In this document: piece by piece, positions 46,215 to 57,244 of the stretch
Position numbering within the stretch: position 1 is the stretch's first letter
Layout: every line of letters begins with the position of its first letter
From: Armillaria gallica
Lineage: Eukaryota > Basidiomycota > Agaricomycetes > Agaricales > Physalacriaceae
Reading direction: 5' to 3'
DNA: 64,000 nt
Assembly (NCBI GenBank): GCA_037576215.1
Contig: JBANDB010000001.1
Span: 1,550,001 to 1,614,000 of the forward strand
Position numbers and translations under genes: made by a program
Notes under the pieces: model-generated
What the model saw: only the letters and a program-made list of their open reading frames with translations
What the model was told of the DNA's origin: nothing
The model's database searches: none

Positions 46215-49200
46215 TGGAGATCCTTCCCACCGTTTCTTCCATCTGCGCTTCAGCTTTTCGACGAAACTCTGTTGTAGCACTGATATGCTGGCTGGTGTTG
46301 CCTTCCGCAACATCTCAGGCAGCTCCTGTTCTGGACTAGACTCACCGTGTGCTGCTCGTTTCGCTTCTAGGTCCACCTCTTCATTCCCATCAATGCCCAT
46401 GTGTCCTGGTACCCATACAAGTGCGAACTTGTCTGGCCGCTGAATTCTTCCACCAAGTGTCTCCGTAGCTTCGAAGAACGCCTCTATGAAAGCTTGGCCA
46501 CTCTTTACCTTCCGCTTGTTTGTGGCCTCGATTACTGATTTACCATCTAGTAGGAGCTGCACTCCGTTGAGCTGGTTGAAGTTTGTAATCTCCTTGAGCA
46601 AGTGTATGCCCAGTACCATCCCCACTGCTTCTGTATCAAATGTTGTATGGTGAGTAAGAGGCCCTAGGTGATAGCGAAGAACTCGAGTGGTTCTTCCCCC
46701 GATCTTCAGTACTGCCGCGGCTCCGGCTTCGCCATCAATACCAGATCCATCAGTCCATACACTAGCTTCGGCGCTTGTGTAGTTTACCGTTGCTAATGCC
46801 ATCTTCTTGTTCTCCGGCACGATAGTCTGGAAGCATGGCTTGTATGTTGCTCTTCGATGTACCGGTCCTATTGTCTCGACTTTGTCTGGCTGTGGTAGGT
46901 TGAGAATCCGTGGCATCAGGTGGAATTGTGTTTTGTAGCGAGCAATGTCCTGGCGCTTGTAACCAGTCCGTACCTGTGAATATAGAGGGTGAGATGAAGG
47001 GAGTGAGTAGAGCCGAAGAAAAGCTTTATGGCATCTTTTTTCGAGAAGCAAATCAACTGGCAGGATGTTAGCATGCATTTCTAGTAGGTCAGTTGGCGCT
47101 GTTCTTAGGCCACCTGTTATTGCCACTAGTGCCATCCTCTGCAGACGCTGAAAACCTTTTAGTGCCTTGACTGAGCCTGATCGGCGCTTAGCACCGTGAG
47201 GTAGCCATGGGGGTGTGTACCATACTTCCAGCCCATATGTCATCTTCGGAACCGCAACTGTTAGGTACAGCTGCCTCATATACCGTAGGGGGACACCTGA
47301 TGAACAGCGTGAGAGTCGACGAAATTGTAGGACCCATGACGTAGCTTTTGATAGCACAAACTCTCTCTCTACATCCCATTTGAGCTCCTCATCGATCATG
47401 ACACCCAATATACGTGTGGCCGTCTTGCACTTTACCACCTTGCCTTGTAGAACAAGTGGGGGCCGTGGCTCAGGCATTGTCTTTCTAGGCCTTCTGGGAT
47501 CAGGTATCCGTCGTCATGAACAATGAAGAACATTCGTTTTTGAGATTTCAGCTGTTGCTCTGTGTCGTTTGAACCAACTGAATCCACCGCCTCGCCGTTC
47601 CATAAAGTCTACCAACATAGCGACATTGTTTTCCAAGGATTTGCTTTCAACAACGACCGTCTTGTCATCAACAAAACCTACAGCCATTTCATGACGTGAG
47701 CTTGGTATATCAAAGAAGTCCGCATTGTAAAAATCATAAAAGATCATTGAGATCGGGTCTCCTGCCCCAAACCCATTATCTATATCCATCCAGTCAGATA
47801 GAAATCCATCGAACTTGAGTTGTGTTCGCCTGTTGTGCAGGATTAGGCTGGCAATGTGCACGTATGCCTCTGGGACACCTCGTCTTCGCATGTTGAAGAG
47901 AAGTCTTTCAATCACAGCGCTTGGAAAGGCTGCCTCGACATCAAGGGAGAGAATAGAGACCACTCGCCCGTTTCGCCATGCATTCTGCACCTTCTGAACT
48001 ATCATGTGGACAGCATCTGTTGCTGCATGACCCGGTTGCCCTCCAAATTGTGTTCTTGGAAGCATTTGATGCTTCTCTGCGAGGTAGGAGATATCTTCTG
48101 CTAGAACAGATGTGAACAGTTTTGGAAGCGTCTTTAGTATAGCAATTGGCCGAAATGACTTAGCTAGATCATATCGTTCCCATCCTGGCTTCCTTAGAAC
48201 AATGGTCCAGAAGTCCTTCCATAGATCCGGGTAAACTCCCAGTGCCATAATAGCTCGGAAGATGTACAAAAGATGAAAGATGAATTCCTCGCCTGCATAT
48301 TTGAGGACTGCATTAGACATTCCATCAGGATCTGTTGCTTTGTATGGCTGAAGCTTTGTGATCGCTCCTCGTATTTGTTCAACAGTGATAGGCGGCAGGT
48401 TTGGTAGAGTATGGGGCCGCCGTGACATGTCATAGTCAGGTAAGTCTGTTGGCTTCGGCGGAAAAAATGCACGCTTCAGTACTTCTGCCTTTGCCTCATT
48501 AGTCTCAGCTGTCCTCTGACTGTTGCCCATTTTGTACTTGAGCATCGGAATCCGAGCATAGGTGTCATCTGTAGGAGTGCTGGAGATATACCTGTTAGCT
48601 GTCCAGATAGTATGCTCATCGACATCCTCAAGAAACTCGCGCCAGTGTTCTTCTTTTGCCTGATCCACTGCGCTTTTGAATTTTGCGTTGACTACCTTGT
48701 GCTGTGCATGACTAGGGTGCTCTGGTGCTGCCCGGTATATGTATGACTGATGGCTTAGCTTGCTGCGAAGGATTTTAAGGTCCTCAAGCTCCCTTGTCCA
48801 CCATCGTCTTGATGCTGGGCATAGCTTAGTCACTGGGACCTTCTCTGCTATGACTGCCAGAATTGCCTTCGTCAGCTTATCCACAGCAGCAAGTAGCTGC
48901 AGCTCGGTTAGGAGGGGAACAGCCGGTCCGACTTCCTCTTCTATTCGGCTATGCAGTGCCTTGCAAAACTCCTCCCAGTCGGCCATCCGATAGTTGAGTT
49001 TGTTCTCGACCGGTCTCTTGTCTAGTGGTAAATCAATAACTGTCAGTATGGGGGTATGATCAGCCTGCGCTAGCTGCTCCTCTGGCATCACATCGCAAAC
49101 TGTTACGAGCTCAACAAGAGCCTTGCTGCAGAACACGTTATCTGGCCGTGTCCAGTTCCCTGTCACTGGGACTCGGAATGTGGGTATGCTTGGAGGTAGT

Positions 49201-49796
49201 GTCATGAACATGTTGAAATCTGCCACCATATCCACAAGGATCTGTGCTGCCCCTAAGGCCTCCTTTGTGAACAAGTGACCGTTGGCTGGATCATCCCAAT
49301 GCTGGTGATGCCGGTTGAAGTCTCCCATCCAAATCATCATATCGTCAATGTGGGTATAAATAGCATGCCTGTTTCCATCCACATATTTCTCCAACGTGTC
49401 CAGGGTTTGCGAGTGCATCCCATCATTATAAATATTAAATATAGTGAGTCATCCCCATGAGCCACGCACCTGTATTACTACGACATCATTGCTGGGGAAA
49501 TAGAGCTGTTCCCATGCATTCATACTGATCGCCTTATTGATGAGTGATACGGCACGGACTGGCCCATCTTTTTCGCTCCGTCGTAACGATGGGTAGACTA
49601 TCTCCCATCGGCTGTTTGATTTTGCATTGCCAAATGAGTCGATATATGGTTCTTGCTCGCAGAGGATGTCATAGCGCGTATCTAGAGGGTTAGTGATGCC
49701 ATTGACTCTATCAAAAGCAGCCGCCTTAGCTTTGTGATTATTCATTTGTAGAATTCGTATCCGCTGTGTTCGTGGTTCCGGTGTGCCTGCACTCAT
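46210..49796 (-). CDS. LINE ORF2: endonuclease, reverse transcriptase, RNase H (interrupted)
   Basis: One minus frame from ATG 49796 runs to the LTR insertion at 46209 and is broken by TGA at 49451-49449 and 47516-47514. Domains in order: AP-like endonuclease (ILQMNNHKAKAAAF, CEQEPY, IWMGDFNRHHQHWD, QADHTPIL), reverse transcriptase (KLQPYKATDPDGMSN, VVSILSLDVEAAFPS, GAGDPISMIFYDFY, active site FVDDK), a connector and RNase H (ASVWTDGSGID, WVPGHMGIDGNEEVD). The usual SDH of the endonuclease reads ADH. The frame is resumed beyond the LTR element at 37700-37584 with KFTTITKDMKRRQTSLLIQL and RTGH. This copy is unable to make full-length ORF2 unless stops are read through. Confidence 0.88.
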
Positions 49797-51529
49797 GGGT
49801 AGGTATGCTTCAAGTGGAGATCTGCGCTGTTAGTTTGATGGGCCCGATTGACCTCTTCATCCCATGACCCCATGGGCGCCTGGAATAGATCATCATCGTC
49901 TATCACTTCCCCTTCTTCCCTTATTGTTGAGTTCTGCGATCCCCGTTTCTTCAGCTCCTCAGCTCGTTTGCGCCTCTCTCTCTGTGATGGGCTCCCGAAC
50001 TGAATTGGGACCGATTCAAGTGTTGGACCAGCAAACACCTCGTGGCTCGCTTCCATCGCCCATGTCCATTCCTCTCCATGTGTTGGGAAATATGGCATAG
50101 CATTCTCCGGCACCCGTTGATTGTGTTCATGCCGCTTTCTCTTCTTGTATGGACAGTTCGGATCCCAGGATGCATGCCCATCCACTTTGCAGTTTACGCA
50201 TTGACGGTTGGCCCCAGTCTGGCGGTCGTTGCATGCAGATGCGCGGTGAGCTCCCCCACATGTGCCACACAGGTCCTCCATCACATCACCTCTAGCACAC
50301 CGCTCTTTGTCTTTCGCTCTGTGGCCCACCTGCCAGCAGTGAAAACACTGTGGTGCTTCGTCGATGTACTTTTCGACAAGCCTTCGCTCCCCGCACACCA
50401 CTATACCCTGTGTAATGATTGAATTCGCCATCTGTGGAGAGTCGACGCTGAGAAGTGCATGTCCTCTAGTCTGTTGCTCTTGTCGATTATGTTCTGCCTT
50501 GATCCATTGGGCGTGAACGATACGTCCAGGCTTGTAGTCACCTTGAGAGTCGGCCAGAGCTGCTGTCCACTCCTCAGTCGAATCCGCATGAAATGTCAGA
50601 GGCGCATTCATGACAATTATCTTGTACGTTTGTGGGCGAATCACAAGATGTTCCGTGTGCTCGTAGAAGGCCACGCTCTGTTCATGTACCCATTTTGCTC
50701 CTTCCACCGACTCAAACTCAACCAGAAGCTCAGTGCCTCCCCGAATCTTCCCCACTGCGACCACTGCATGCTCCATGCCTGCGTCCATCTTCTTTAAGAC
50801 CTCGTTGAATTCCTCCATCAGTCTCACGTTTGCTTTGTTCATGATTTCCGGGATTTGTTCTTTCTCCGGCGCGACTCGCAGCTGCCTATCCTTGACTCCT
50901 AGTCTTGCCTTCATCCTCTGTTCCTGTATCACTCCCATCCGTGTTCCTCCCTGCTGAGCATTCCTCCCGTTGATCACCGCCTGTCTATAGGCATCTCTCG
51001 GCATTCTTTCACCGCTGTCCCCTTCCTGCCCGTGAATCGCTCGCATGGTTTCGTGCACGGTCGCCTTCAACTCGTGTGATAGCTCGTTCTTGACTCCCAC
51101 CATTGTCTCCATCAGCGCATTTGCAAACGCGTCTGTCAGCCTCTCTGTCACTTCAGCCTTTATGATCTCCTCCCTCTCTTTTGCTGCTTCGTCTCCCAGC
51201 TCCGTTACCAGCACCTCCACTGCCCTGATGGCCGTTACCACTTCCCTCGCTAGTCCTTGTGTGCTGGCGATCCGCCCAAGGATGACGCCGATGTTTGATC
51301 CATCGCGTAGGTTGAATTTTGTGGATGATGTTATGAGCCCGTTGTCGACTAGCCACTTTTGAGCTCCCATCGCGTCTACGAAAGCGGGTGCATTGGCTAA
51401 AGTGCTCCTTGTCGCCATCGTGTTTTGCGTTCGTTGGGAGAGTCCCGGACCGTTCCCCAACTGGGTCTGAGTGAAGCCACTCTTTTGTGTTGGCGTTTTT
51501 GCTCCGTTGTTTTTCTTGTTCTGATTCAT
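49793..51529 (-). CDS. LINE ORF1: gag-like nucleic-acid-binding protein
   Basis: An intact 578-residue frame. The N-terminal third is helical, the middle has an RRM-like stretch (VVAVGKIRGGTELLVEFES), and the C-terminal part has three cysteine knuckles: CFHCWQVGHRAKDKERC, CGTCGGAHRASAC and CVNCKVDGHASWDPNC. A basic KKRKRHEHNQ follows. This is the RNA-binding partner of LINE ribonucleoproteins. Its stop codon overlaps the ORF2 start as ATGA (49796-49793), which suggests coupled termination-reinitiation. Confidence 0.9.
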   Translation of the reverse strand: MNQNKKNNGAKTPTQKSGFTQTQLGNGPGLSQRTQNTMATRSTLANAPAFVDAMGAQKWLVDNGLITSSTKFNLRDGSNIGVILGRIASTQGLAREVVTAIRAVEVLVTELGDEAAKEREEIIKAEVTERLTDAFANALMETMVGVKNELSHELKATVHETMRAIHGQEGDSGERMPRDAYRQAVINGRNAQQGGTRMGVIQEQRMKARLGVKDRQLRVAPEKEQIPEIMNKANVRLMEEFNEVLKKMDAGMEHAVVAVGKIRGGTELLVEFESVEGAKWVHEQSVAFYEHTEHLVIRPQTYKIIVMNAPLTFHADSTEEWTAALADSQGDYKPGRIVHAQWIKAEHNRQEQQTRGHALLSVDSPQMANSIITQGIVVCGERRLVEKYIDEAPQCFHCWQVGHRAKDKERCARGDVMEDLCGTCGGAHRASACNDRQTGANRQCVNCKVDGHASWDPNCPYKKRKRHEHNQRVPENAMPYFPTHGEEWTWAMEASHEVFAGPTLESVPIQFGSPSQRERRKRAEELKKRGSQNSTIREEGEVIDDDDLFQAPMGSWDEEVNRAHQTNSADLHLKHTYP

Positions 51530-51604
51530 CGAGAACGTTGGTTTTATGTGCGATATAGAGTGTACAGAAGTAGCTACGCTGTCCTATTCCCTGTAGCCTA
51601 GCCC

Positions 51605-51619
51605 AGCTTCGAGTTCTTT
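51605..51619. repeat. LINE target-site duplication, right copy
   Basis: Identical 15-mer to 37569-37583, about 75 bp upstream of the ORF1 start in LINE sense. Confidence 0.8.
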
Positions 51620-52869
51620 ATTATACAGATGGACTTCATACTGACGCTGACCCACGCTGACCAAGTGACCAACTGTTATTCAATTTCTGGACGTGGACTA
51701 CTACTGTCAGGATCTTCTGCAAAGAAATTTTGCGCAATCGGTTGCTGGCAGTCCTGTATACACGCCCTGCGGGCGTCTGAGCCAATAAAGGTTTCATGAC
51801 TCACGAGTTGCGCCGTCACCTCACGAAGTTGTATGCTGGTTTCAGTGGTCATCGTGGTTTATGTGCGACCTACCAGAGCTTGTACTCATTTAGGAATCCT
51901 TCTCTTCGTCGCTGTTCATCGAGCAGGCATCTCTCCTCGGTCACGATCTTGACTTTTGGGAACTTGATTTAACTGTTTCCCGCCAATGGTGGCGCCAGGT
52001 CTCGATATTGATATTTACTTCTGCGGCTCGACAGTCCATCCTCTCACAAAAAATGATTCGATCTGCGTTATCAGGTCACTTTTTCTTATCCCAGCGTTCA
52101 AGTAATGATTAGGGAGGAACTAATGAAACCATTGAGGATGGTGCGTCGACTCCCGACAGTTGCGCAAAGCTCTGCCTGTAAAGATTTACCGAATACCGGA
52201 AAGTCTGAAAAAGGTCAAGGTTCATCGCGGTGTACATGTTGTATCATTTTTCCTACTCTTCTAAAAGACTTAAGACACATTTCCAGGGTAAACACTCTCC
52301 TATCGTGTAACGGTCCCGCCGTGGGATCCGATTTCTGTGTAACTAGCTGCCGCCGATATCTTCCTAGGATTCAGGATGTGTCTGGTGGCATCACGATCGT
52401 ACCTGTCATCGAAACTCCAATCCTACGTTTCTTTTTGTCAATTTTGCGGCGATCTCAAGTTCACGATCAGGTCGGCATCTGCGCTCACAATTCATCAGGA
52501 TAGTTACTCTTCCACGAAGGAGCTTCTTCCCTGATTCAGCACTCCATGGGTGAGGGTGTCAGTTAGTATAATCAGATCTTCTTTCCTACTATTGGGCTTT
52601 CTCCGGCAATATCGGTCGTCTCATCTCATCCCGTCTCGGTTGTGAGTTGTATCGAACCTGTGGATTGACAACTTGGCTCATATCAAATTGCCAAACTCAC
52701 TTAGTATCTAAGGATCTGGGAGCTCAGGGAGCCGTTCCAACTTGAAGCTTGACCGGTGATTATCCTTGTAACAGTCAGTGGGCTTGCGCGGTAACGGTGC
52801 CGTGTATATAACGACGGGTTGGTGGGTATTATTCTCATACACTACCCCTTACTCTTGGCTGAGTTCCCC
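51620..52869. other. Intergenic, no gene supported
   Basis: Pre-integration flank of the LINE and promoter of the membrane-protein gene. The ORF 52105-52503 (+) shows no motif. TATATAA at 52805-52811 lies about 60 bases before the ATG at 52870. Confidence 0.4.
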
Positions 52870-54134
52870 ATGGCAGTTCAAGCAGGTATTCCGTCAGACC
52901 TTACCGATGGTGACAAGACTCGCTCGTTTCGATTTCTTGACGCTGAGCTGAACTTCGCAATTCTCTACGCACTACTGCATGGTGAGCAGCGATGTTCAGT
53001 GTCTCGGCATGTAGGTATTGACTAATGTCAGGCATATATACCGGCATTCTTGCTGTTGCGTTATGGACTATGTGAGTCAGAAGCATCCATTACGACATCC
53101 AAGCTAACTGAGGGAATGGCGCAGTCATCAATAAATGTTGGCCGATCCGACGAGCCCCAGTCATCGTCATCATTCTCCTCCATACTCTGACCACCATCAA
53201 TTTTGCTGCCAATTGGTCAGCAATATGCTCCGCGTTCATCAAAATCGGGCAAAATCGGTGGACCGTATCTGCGAAGCTTGCTATCGCTGAAGCAGTCTTC
53301 TGGGAGACAGGAATTCCAGCCTTAATGAGTACCATTATTGCAGACCTATATGTGGTGTGTGTGACTCCGCTGGTGATTATCCGCATCAGCTCACCACCTT
53401 TTTTGACTCTAGATTTGGTGTTGCTGGATGATTTGGGGGCGACGTTGGCCTTTTGTTCTGTTTCCAATACTTTCCCTAATTTCCGCAACTGGTGAGGTAT
53501 CTGATTCCGTTTGAGCTTCTCATATTAATGTACAGTCTTTTGCGTAGCGTCAAAAATCGTGGCAGTACATTCTCAATACGCTGGTGAGGGTTCCGGTGTA
53601 TTCCTTATGGCCTACACAACCCTCGTCTTGGCAACGACATTATTTTGTACGTTGCTCATCATTTATCGCATTCTGACTGTTGCCGGTGTTAGCCTCCGTG
53701 GAGCAGAGGGTCGATTGAGAGTTTACCGCCATTTCATCGGAGTGCTGGTTGAATCCTCAGACCTCTATTCAGTATCTATGATATTATATCTGGCCTTCAA
53801 TATTTGTGACGATTTCAGACTGTATTACTTTGGTGTTATCGGTAGCATCGCAAAGGTGTGTTTAGGATTTTAGACTCCCTTACCGTTTATTACATTCTTT
53901 ATGTAGGGAGTTGCACCCACACTCCTTGTTGGTCGAGCAGCAGCAGGGCATACGCGGCCAAATGATGGTGGTGATGAAAGCACGGTGTCGTCACTTCATT
54001 TCCAGACACCATCGGAAGTTGGCACGACAAGCCTTCAAGAATCCACCCTGCCGAATGTGGTTCTTGAAATGGATATTGAAGCTCAACCGGAGCGGTCAGA
54101 TGAGCTCGCCGTAGCTGTTGAAAGGACGCAATAA
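52870..54134 (+). CDS. Agaricomycete multi-pass membrane protein (serpentine type)
   Basis: Exons 52870-52981, 53032-53071, 53125-53354, 53413-53491, 53536-53855, 53907-54134. Hydrophobic helices include FAILYALLHGIYTGILAVAL, RRAPVIVIILLHTLTTINFA, IWCCWMIWGRRWPFVLFPIL and AYTTLVLATTLFCTLLIIYR, then YRHFIGVLVESSDLYSVSMI, a family hallmark. A hydrophilic C-tail follows. This matches a large, functionally uncharacterised expansion of roughly seven-helix proteins in mushrooms. The exon 2/3 junction (donor AT|GTGAGT, acceptor GCAG) is out of phase by one surplus base relative to INKCWP, so the copy may be damaged, the assembly wrong there, or splicing unusual. Confidence 0.72.
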
Positions 54135-54303
54135 TGCTTAGGGCACCGTCATTTTTTGTTTTGTTATCCTTTTTTATTATCGTACTTCCTACTTCATTTT
54201 ACGATTGATTATAATATTAGTAGTATACGTAGTTGTTCTCGCACTATTAAGCGGTCCCTATCAGATCACTGTCAACGCGTTACGCAAAGTTCATACTGAA
54301 CAG

Positions 54304-55139
54304 TCAGAATGATCCAAAACTTGCAATTCTTGGAGTCGAGATGCGAGTGCCACCGTTGGGCTGTTTAGTATAATCGACAAACTCCGTCCGCCCCAAGACT
54401 TTTGACAAACTCTTCGTTCTTCGCTGATGTGCCTGCAGCGACACAAGAGGCGCCAGGTGCTTTGGCGATTTGGATGGCATAGGAGCCAACCGATGAACTC
54501 CCGCCGTTGATATATACAGTTCGGTCTGCCTTGAAGCCTCCGATGTTAACGAGACCATGCAGTGCTGTGAGTCCTATGATGGTGATTCCAGAAGCTTGCA
54601 CAGACGGTGGGGTCGGCTGATCAAGCGCTCGGCAGGGACAGGAGTGTATTCTTGCAAAGCGCCTTGAGAAATGTAATTGATGAACATATTACCAACGAGA
54701 AGCTACAAGCATACCTGGAAAGATGATGCTAAAAACACTATCACCTTTCTTGAATTCGGAACTATTGAGATCCTCAATGACGCCGGCAAAATCGTATCCG
54801 GTAGGTAGACCGTAGGTTGTCCAGCGAAAACAATTGGTAGCAGGACTTGCATGAACTTGCACCCAGTGCAAATGATGAGCTATGTTTATTGCAGCTGAAT
54901 TGAAACCTACACTGGGCTGAACGCTGCGGCCTGGAACTTCACGGGGTCATCCTCTTACCGGAGAGACAGGCCAGTTGTCTTGAGGACAAGTATGTCGTTG
55001 GGCCCAGGTCCGACAATCCAAGCACGATGTGTCTGAGGAGCCACTGAAAGGCGCTATAAGTGTTCTTGCCCAAGGCTGCCAAGTCCTGCCGTGAGATTGG
55101 TATTATGTTGCAGGAACCATCGCTGCAGCAGCAATTCAA
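54304..55139 (-). pseudogene. Decayed quinone-oxidoreductase-like gene
   Basis: Minus ORFs carry broken pieces of an MDR-family oxidoreductase: ILVLKTTGLSLR near 54965, then TGYDFAGVIEDLNSSEFKKG (54871-54689), then TVYINGGSSSVGSYAIQIAK and NEEFVKSLGADG (54601-54365). Homologous segments in the plus-strand gene at 55736 are DLAGIIEDPNDSQFTKG, INGGSSSVGAFAIQIAK and NEEFVKSLGADEF. The C-terminal part is missing after the Rossmann region, and the frame closes repeatedly. An inverted, degenerate duplicate. Confidence 0.7.
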
Positions 55140-55735
55140 CTGCCATACGCGGCATCAGTATCCCAAGCTGGGTGCCTCAGGAAAGATACCTGTCTTCACT
55201 CTCGTCGTCGTCGTTCAATGTCCAATATCGCTGGTCGCCGCCAAGAAATCGACGGACCGAGAGCTAACCTCAATGGAGAGAATGGGCAAGAAGTGATTAT
55301 ATCCGCCGTACTGTCTCCAAGACGTTCTTCTACGTTGATAGCTTGGCTTGTCGACCTGTTCGACGATATCAACGACAAGGAACGAACAACTTCGTGGGCT
55401 TGCTGATAGGTTATTAGTTCCTGTTCATCGGCGATAAAGGTACGCTGGCAAGTGCGAGTCGTCGTCGTCGTCGATGGTTGGCGTGGTCATGGCCGACAAA
55501 AGGAACTGCTCGGAACAGTCCGAACGACATTCCATTCCACCATCATCCATCGTCTTGTCATCGCGCTGTCCAATGGCGACATTATCGACGCCCATTGGTG
55601 CGAAAATGCTTATCTCGGCCCGTCTGAGACTCTGGGTAAAACTTCTTCGACGTTGTCCAGCCCCATGTGCTTCTCATTTCACAACGCCTATAAGGGCCGC
55701 GATTCAAGCTCAATCGTCTGGTTTCTTACCGCCAA

Positions 55736-56932
55736 ATGACCCCTCAGACTCAACAAGCTTGGATCGTCGATAGGCGGGGAGAGCCCAAGGATGCGTTGTC
55801 ATTCAGGATTGACTGGCCGGTGCCGAAGCTGGCGAAGGGCGAGGTTCTTGTCAAGGTCCAGGCTGCCGCGCTGAATCCTATGTACGTGTTTTTTGGCCTA
55901 TCGCGAGTAAAGATTGCTCAAGAGTTGATTATATGCGCATAGTGGGTACAAACTTATGCGTGCCTTGCCAAATTTTATCGCAAGGAGACCCATTCCGGCC
56001 GAGTACGACCTTGCTGGGATCATTGAGGACCCAAATGATTCTCAGTTCACGAAAGGCGACAGCGTTTTCGGCGTAATACACACTGGTGAGACCTTATCGC
56101 TTTCCTCGGTGTTTAGATTTCTGAATTTCACTCAGCGAGGTCGCTCAAGACGAGAGAAGGTGCTCTTCAGCAGTATGCCCGGGTACCAGCGGCCTATCTG
56201 GTTCGACGACCTCAAAATATCACATCTATTGAAGCCGCTGGTGTCACGTTAGCTGCAGAGACAGCGTGGCAAGCTCTCTTCGGTTGCGCAGGATTCGAGG
56301 CCGGTCAAACCGTTTTCATCAATGGCGGAAGCTCTTCCGTCGGCGCGTTTGCCATTCAAATTGCCAAAGCCAAAGGCGCGACTCGTGTCGTTGCGAGTGC
56401 GTCGGGCAAGAATGAGGAGTTTGTCAAGAGCCTTGGTGCTGATGAATTCATCGACTACACGAAGCAACCCTTGCACGAATATCTTGCGCAGAACCCGCCA
56501 TCTCCAAAATTCCATATCATCTTGGACGCAGTGGCATTGAAGGATCCATCGTTGTTCACATACAGTCCTGCCTACCTTGCACCAGGCGGAACCTTTGTTT
56601 CATGCGGCGCAATCCAAGGAGTTCACCCCTTCAACCTGGTCTTGAAGACGGCTTTAGCGATGTTCTGGCCTTCATGGCTGGGTGGCGTTCCGCGCTCGTA
56701 CAAGTAAGCCTGTTTTATCTCACATGACGCCTATCTCTCACTTTTCATCTTCAGGACTGTTGGACTATCGCATGACGCGTCTGTATTAGAAGCGATAAGG
56801 CAGCTCCTTGAAGAAGGAAAGGTCAAGCCTGTCGTAGATTCTGTGTACGAATTTAAGGATGTGCTGTTGGCTTATGAGCGTATCATGACATCGAGAGCCA
56901 AGGGCAAGGTTGTCGTAATGGTGGAATCTTGA
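55736..56932 (+). CDS. Zinc-free MDR oxidoreductase (NADPH:quinone oxidoreductase-like)
   Basis: Exons 55736-55881, 55943-56085, 56136-56703, 56755-56932 in phase (344 aa). The N-terminal GroES-like domain has LAKGEVLVKVQAAALNPIGY and EYDLAGIIEDPNDSQFTKGD. The Rossmann domain has TVFINGGSSSVGAFAIQIAK and a C-terminal KGKVVVMVES. The cysteine/histidine zinc ligands of alcohol dehydrogenases are absent, which fits the quinone-oxidoreductase/enoyl-reductase branch using NADPH. The enzyme is soluble and may act in detoxification or secondary metabolism; its substrate cannot be read from sequence. A broken paralogue lies inverted about 0.6 kb upstream. Confidence 0.9.
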
Positions 56933-57244
56933 TGGTGCGGATCCGAATAATCAAGTTAGTCTTTCGATTTCTTATGGCTGTACTTCGGATGTATTTACCT
57001 ATTGAGTGAGTATTGGAATTTTCTTGTAGTCATTCGAACGACACGTTAGAAGCATTGGTCTCTACATGGACGCAGAAGATGCCATCGTTGCCAGGAAGAT
57101 GTGCTAATGGAAAGTCAAACCTCGATGCACCCATCGACAGCCATACGGGGCGGGGTTGGTTCAGTTACATAACACTCTCCTATTCTTTGTCTTGCCCCTT
57201 TTACGCTGCCCCATGCCGTCCGCTACCACCACCACCGTTTTGCG
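56933..57244. other. Intergenic, promoter of the deaminase-like gene
   Basis: 312 bp; the ORF 57013-57282 (+) is not supported. Pyrimidine-rich (TCTTTGTCTTGCCCC) upstream of the next ATG. Confidence 0.4.

Larger units (their letters stand above)
37584..51604 (-). mobile_element. Tad-like non-LTR retrotransposon (LINE), interrupted by an LTR element
   Basis: About 5.5 kb of LINE sequence on the minus strand (37584-37700 plus 46210-51604), split by a nested LTR element. The 5' end is near 51604 and ORF1 starts at 51529. ORF1 is a gag-like protein with zinc knuckles; ORF2 has endonuclease, reverse transcriptase and RNase H. A perfect 15-bp duplication flanks the whole unit (37569-37583 and 51605-51619). 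The 3' end falls inside the RTGH region of ORF2, with no poly(A) seen, so this copy appears 3'-truncated or to have been primed internally. ORF2 carries two in-frame TGA codons. Confidence 0.85.
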
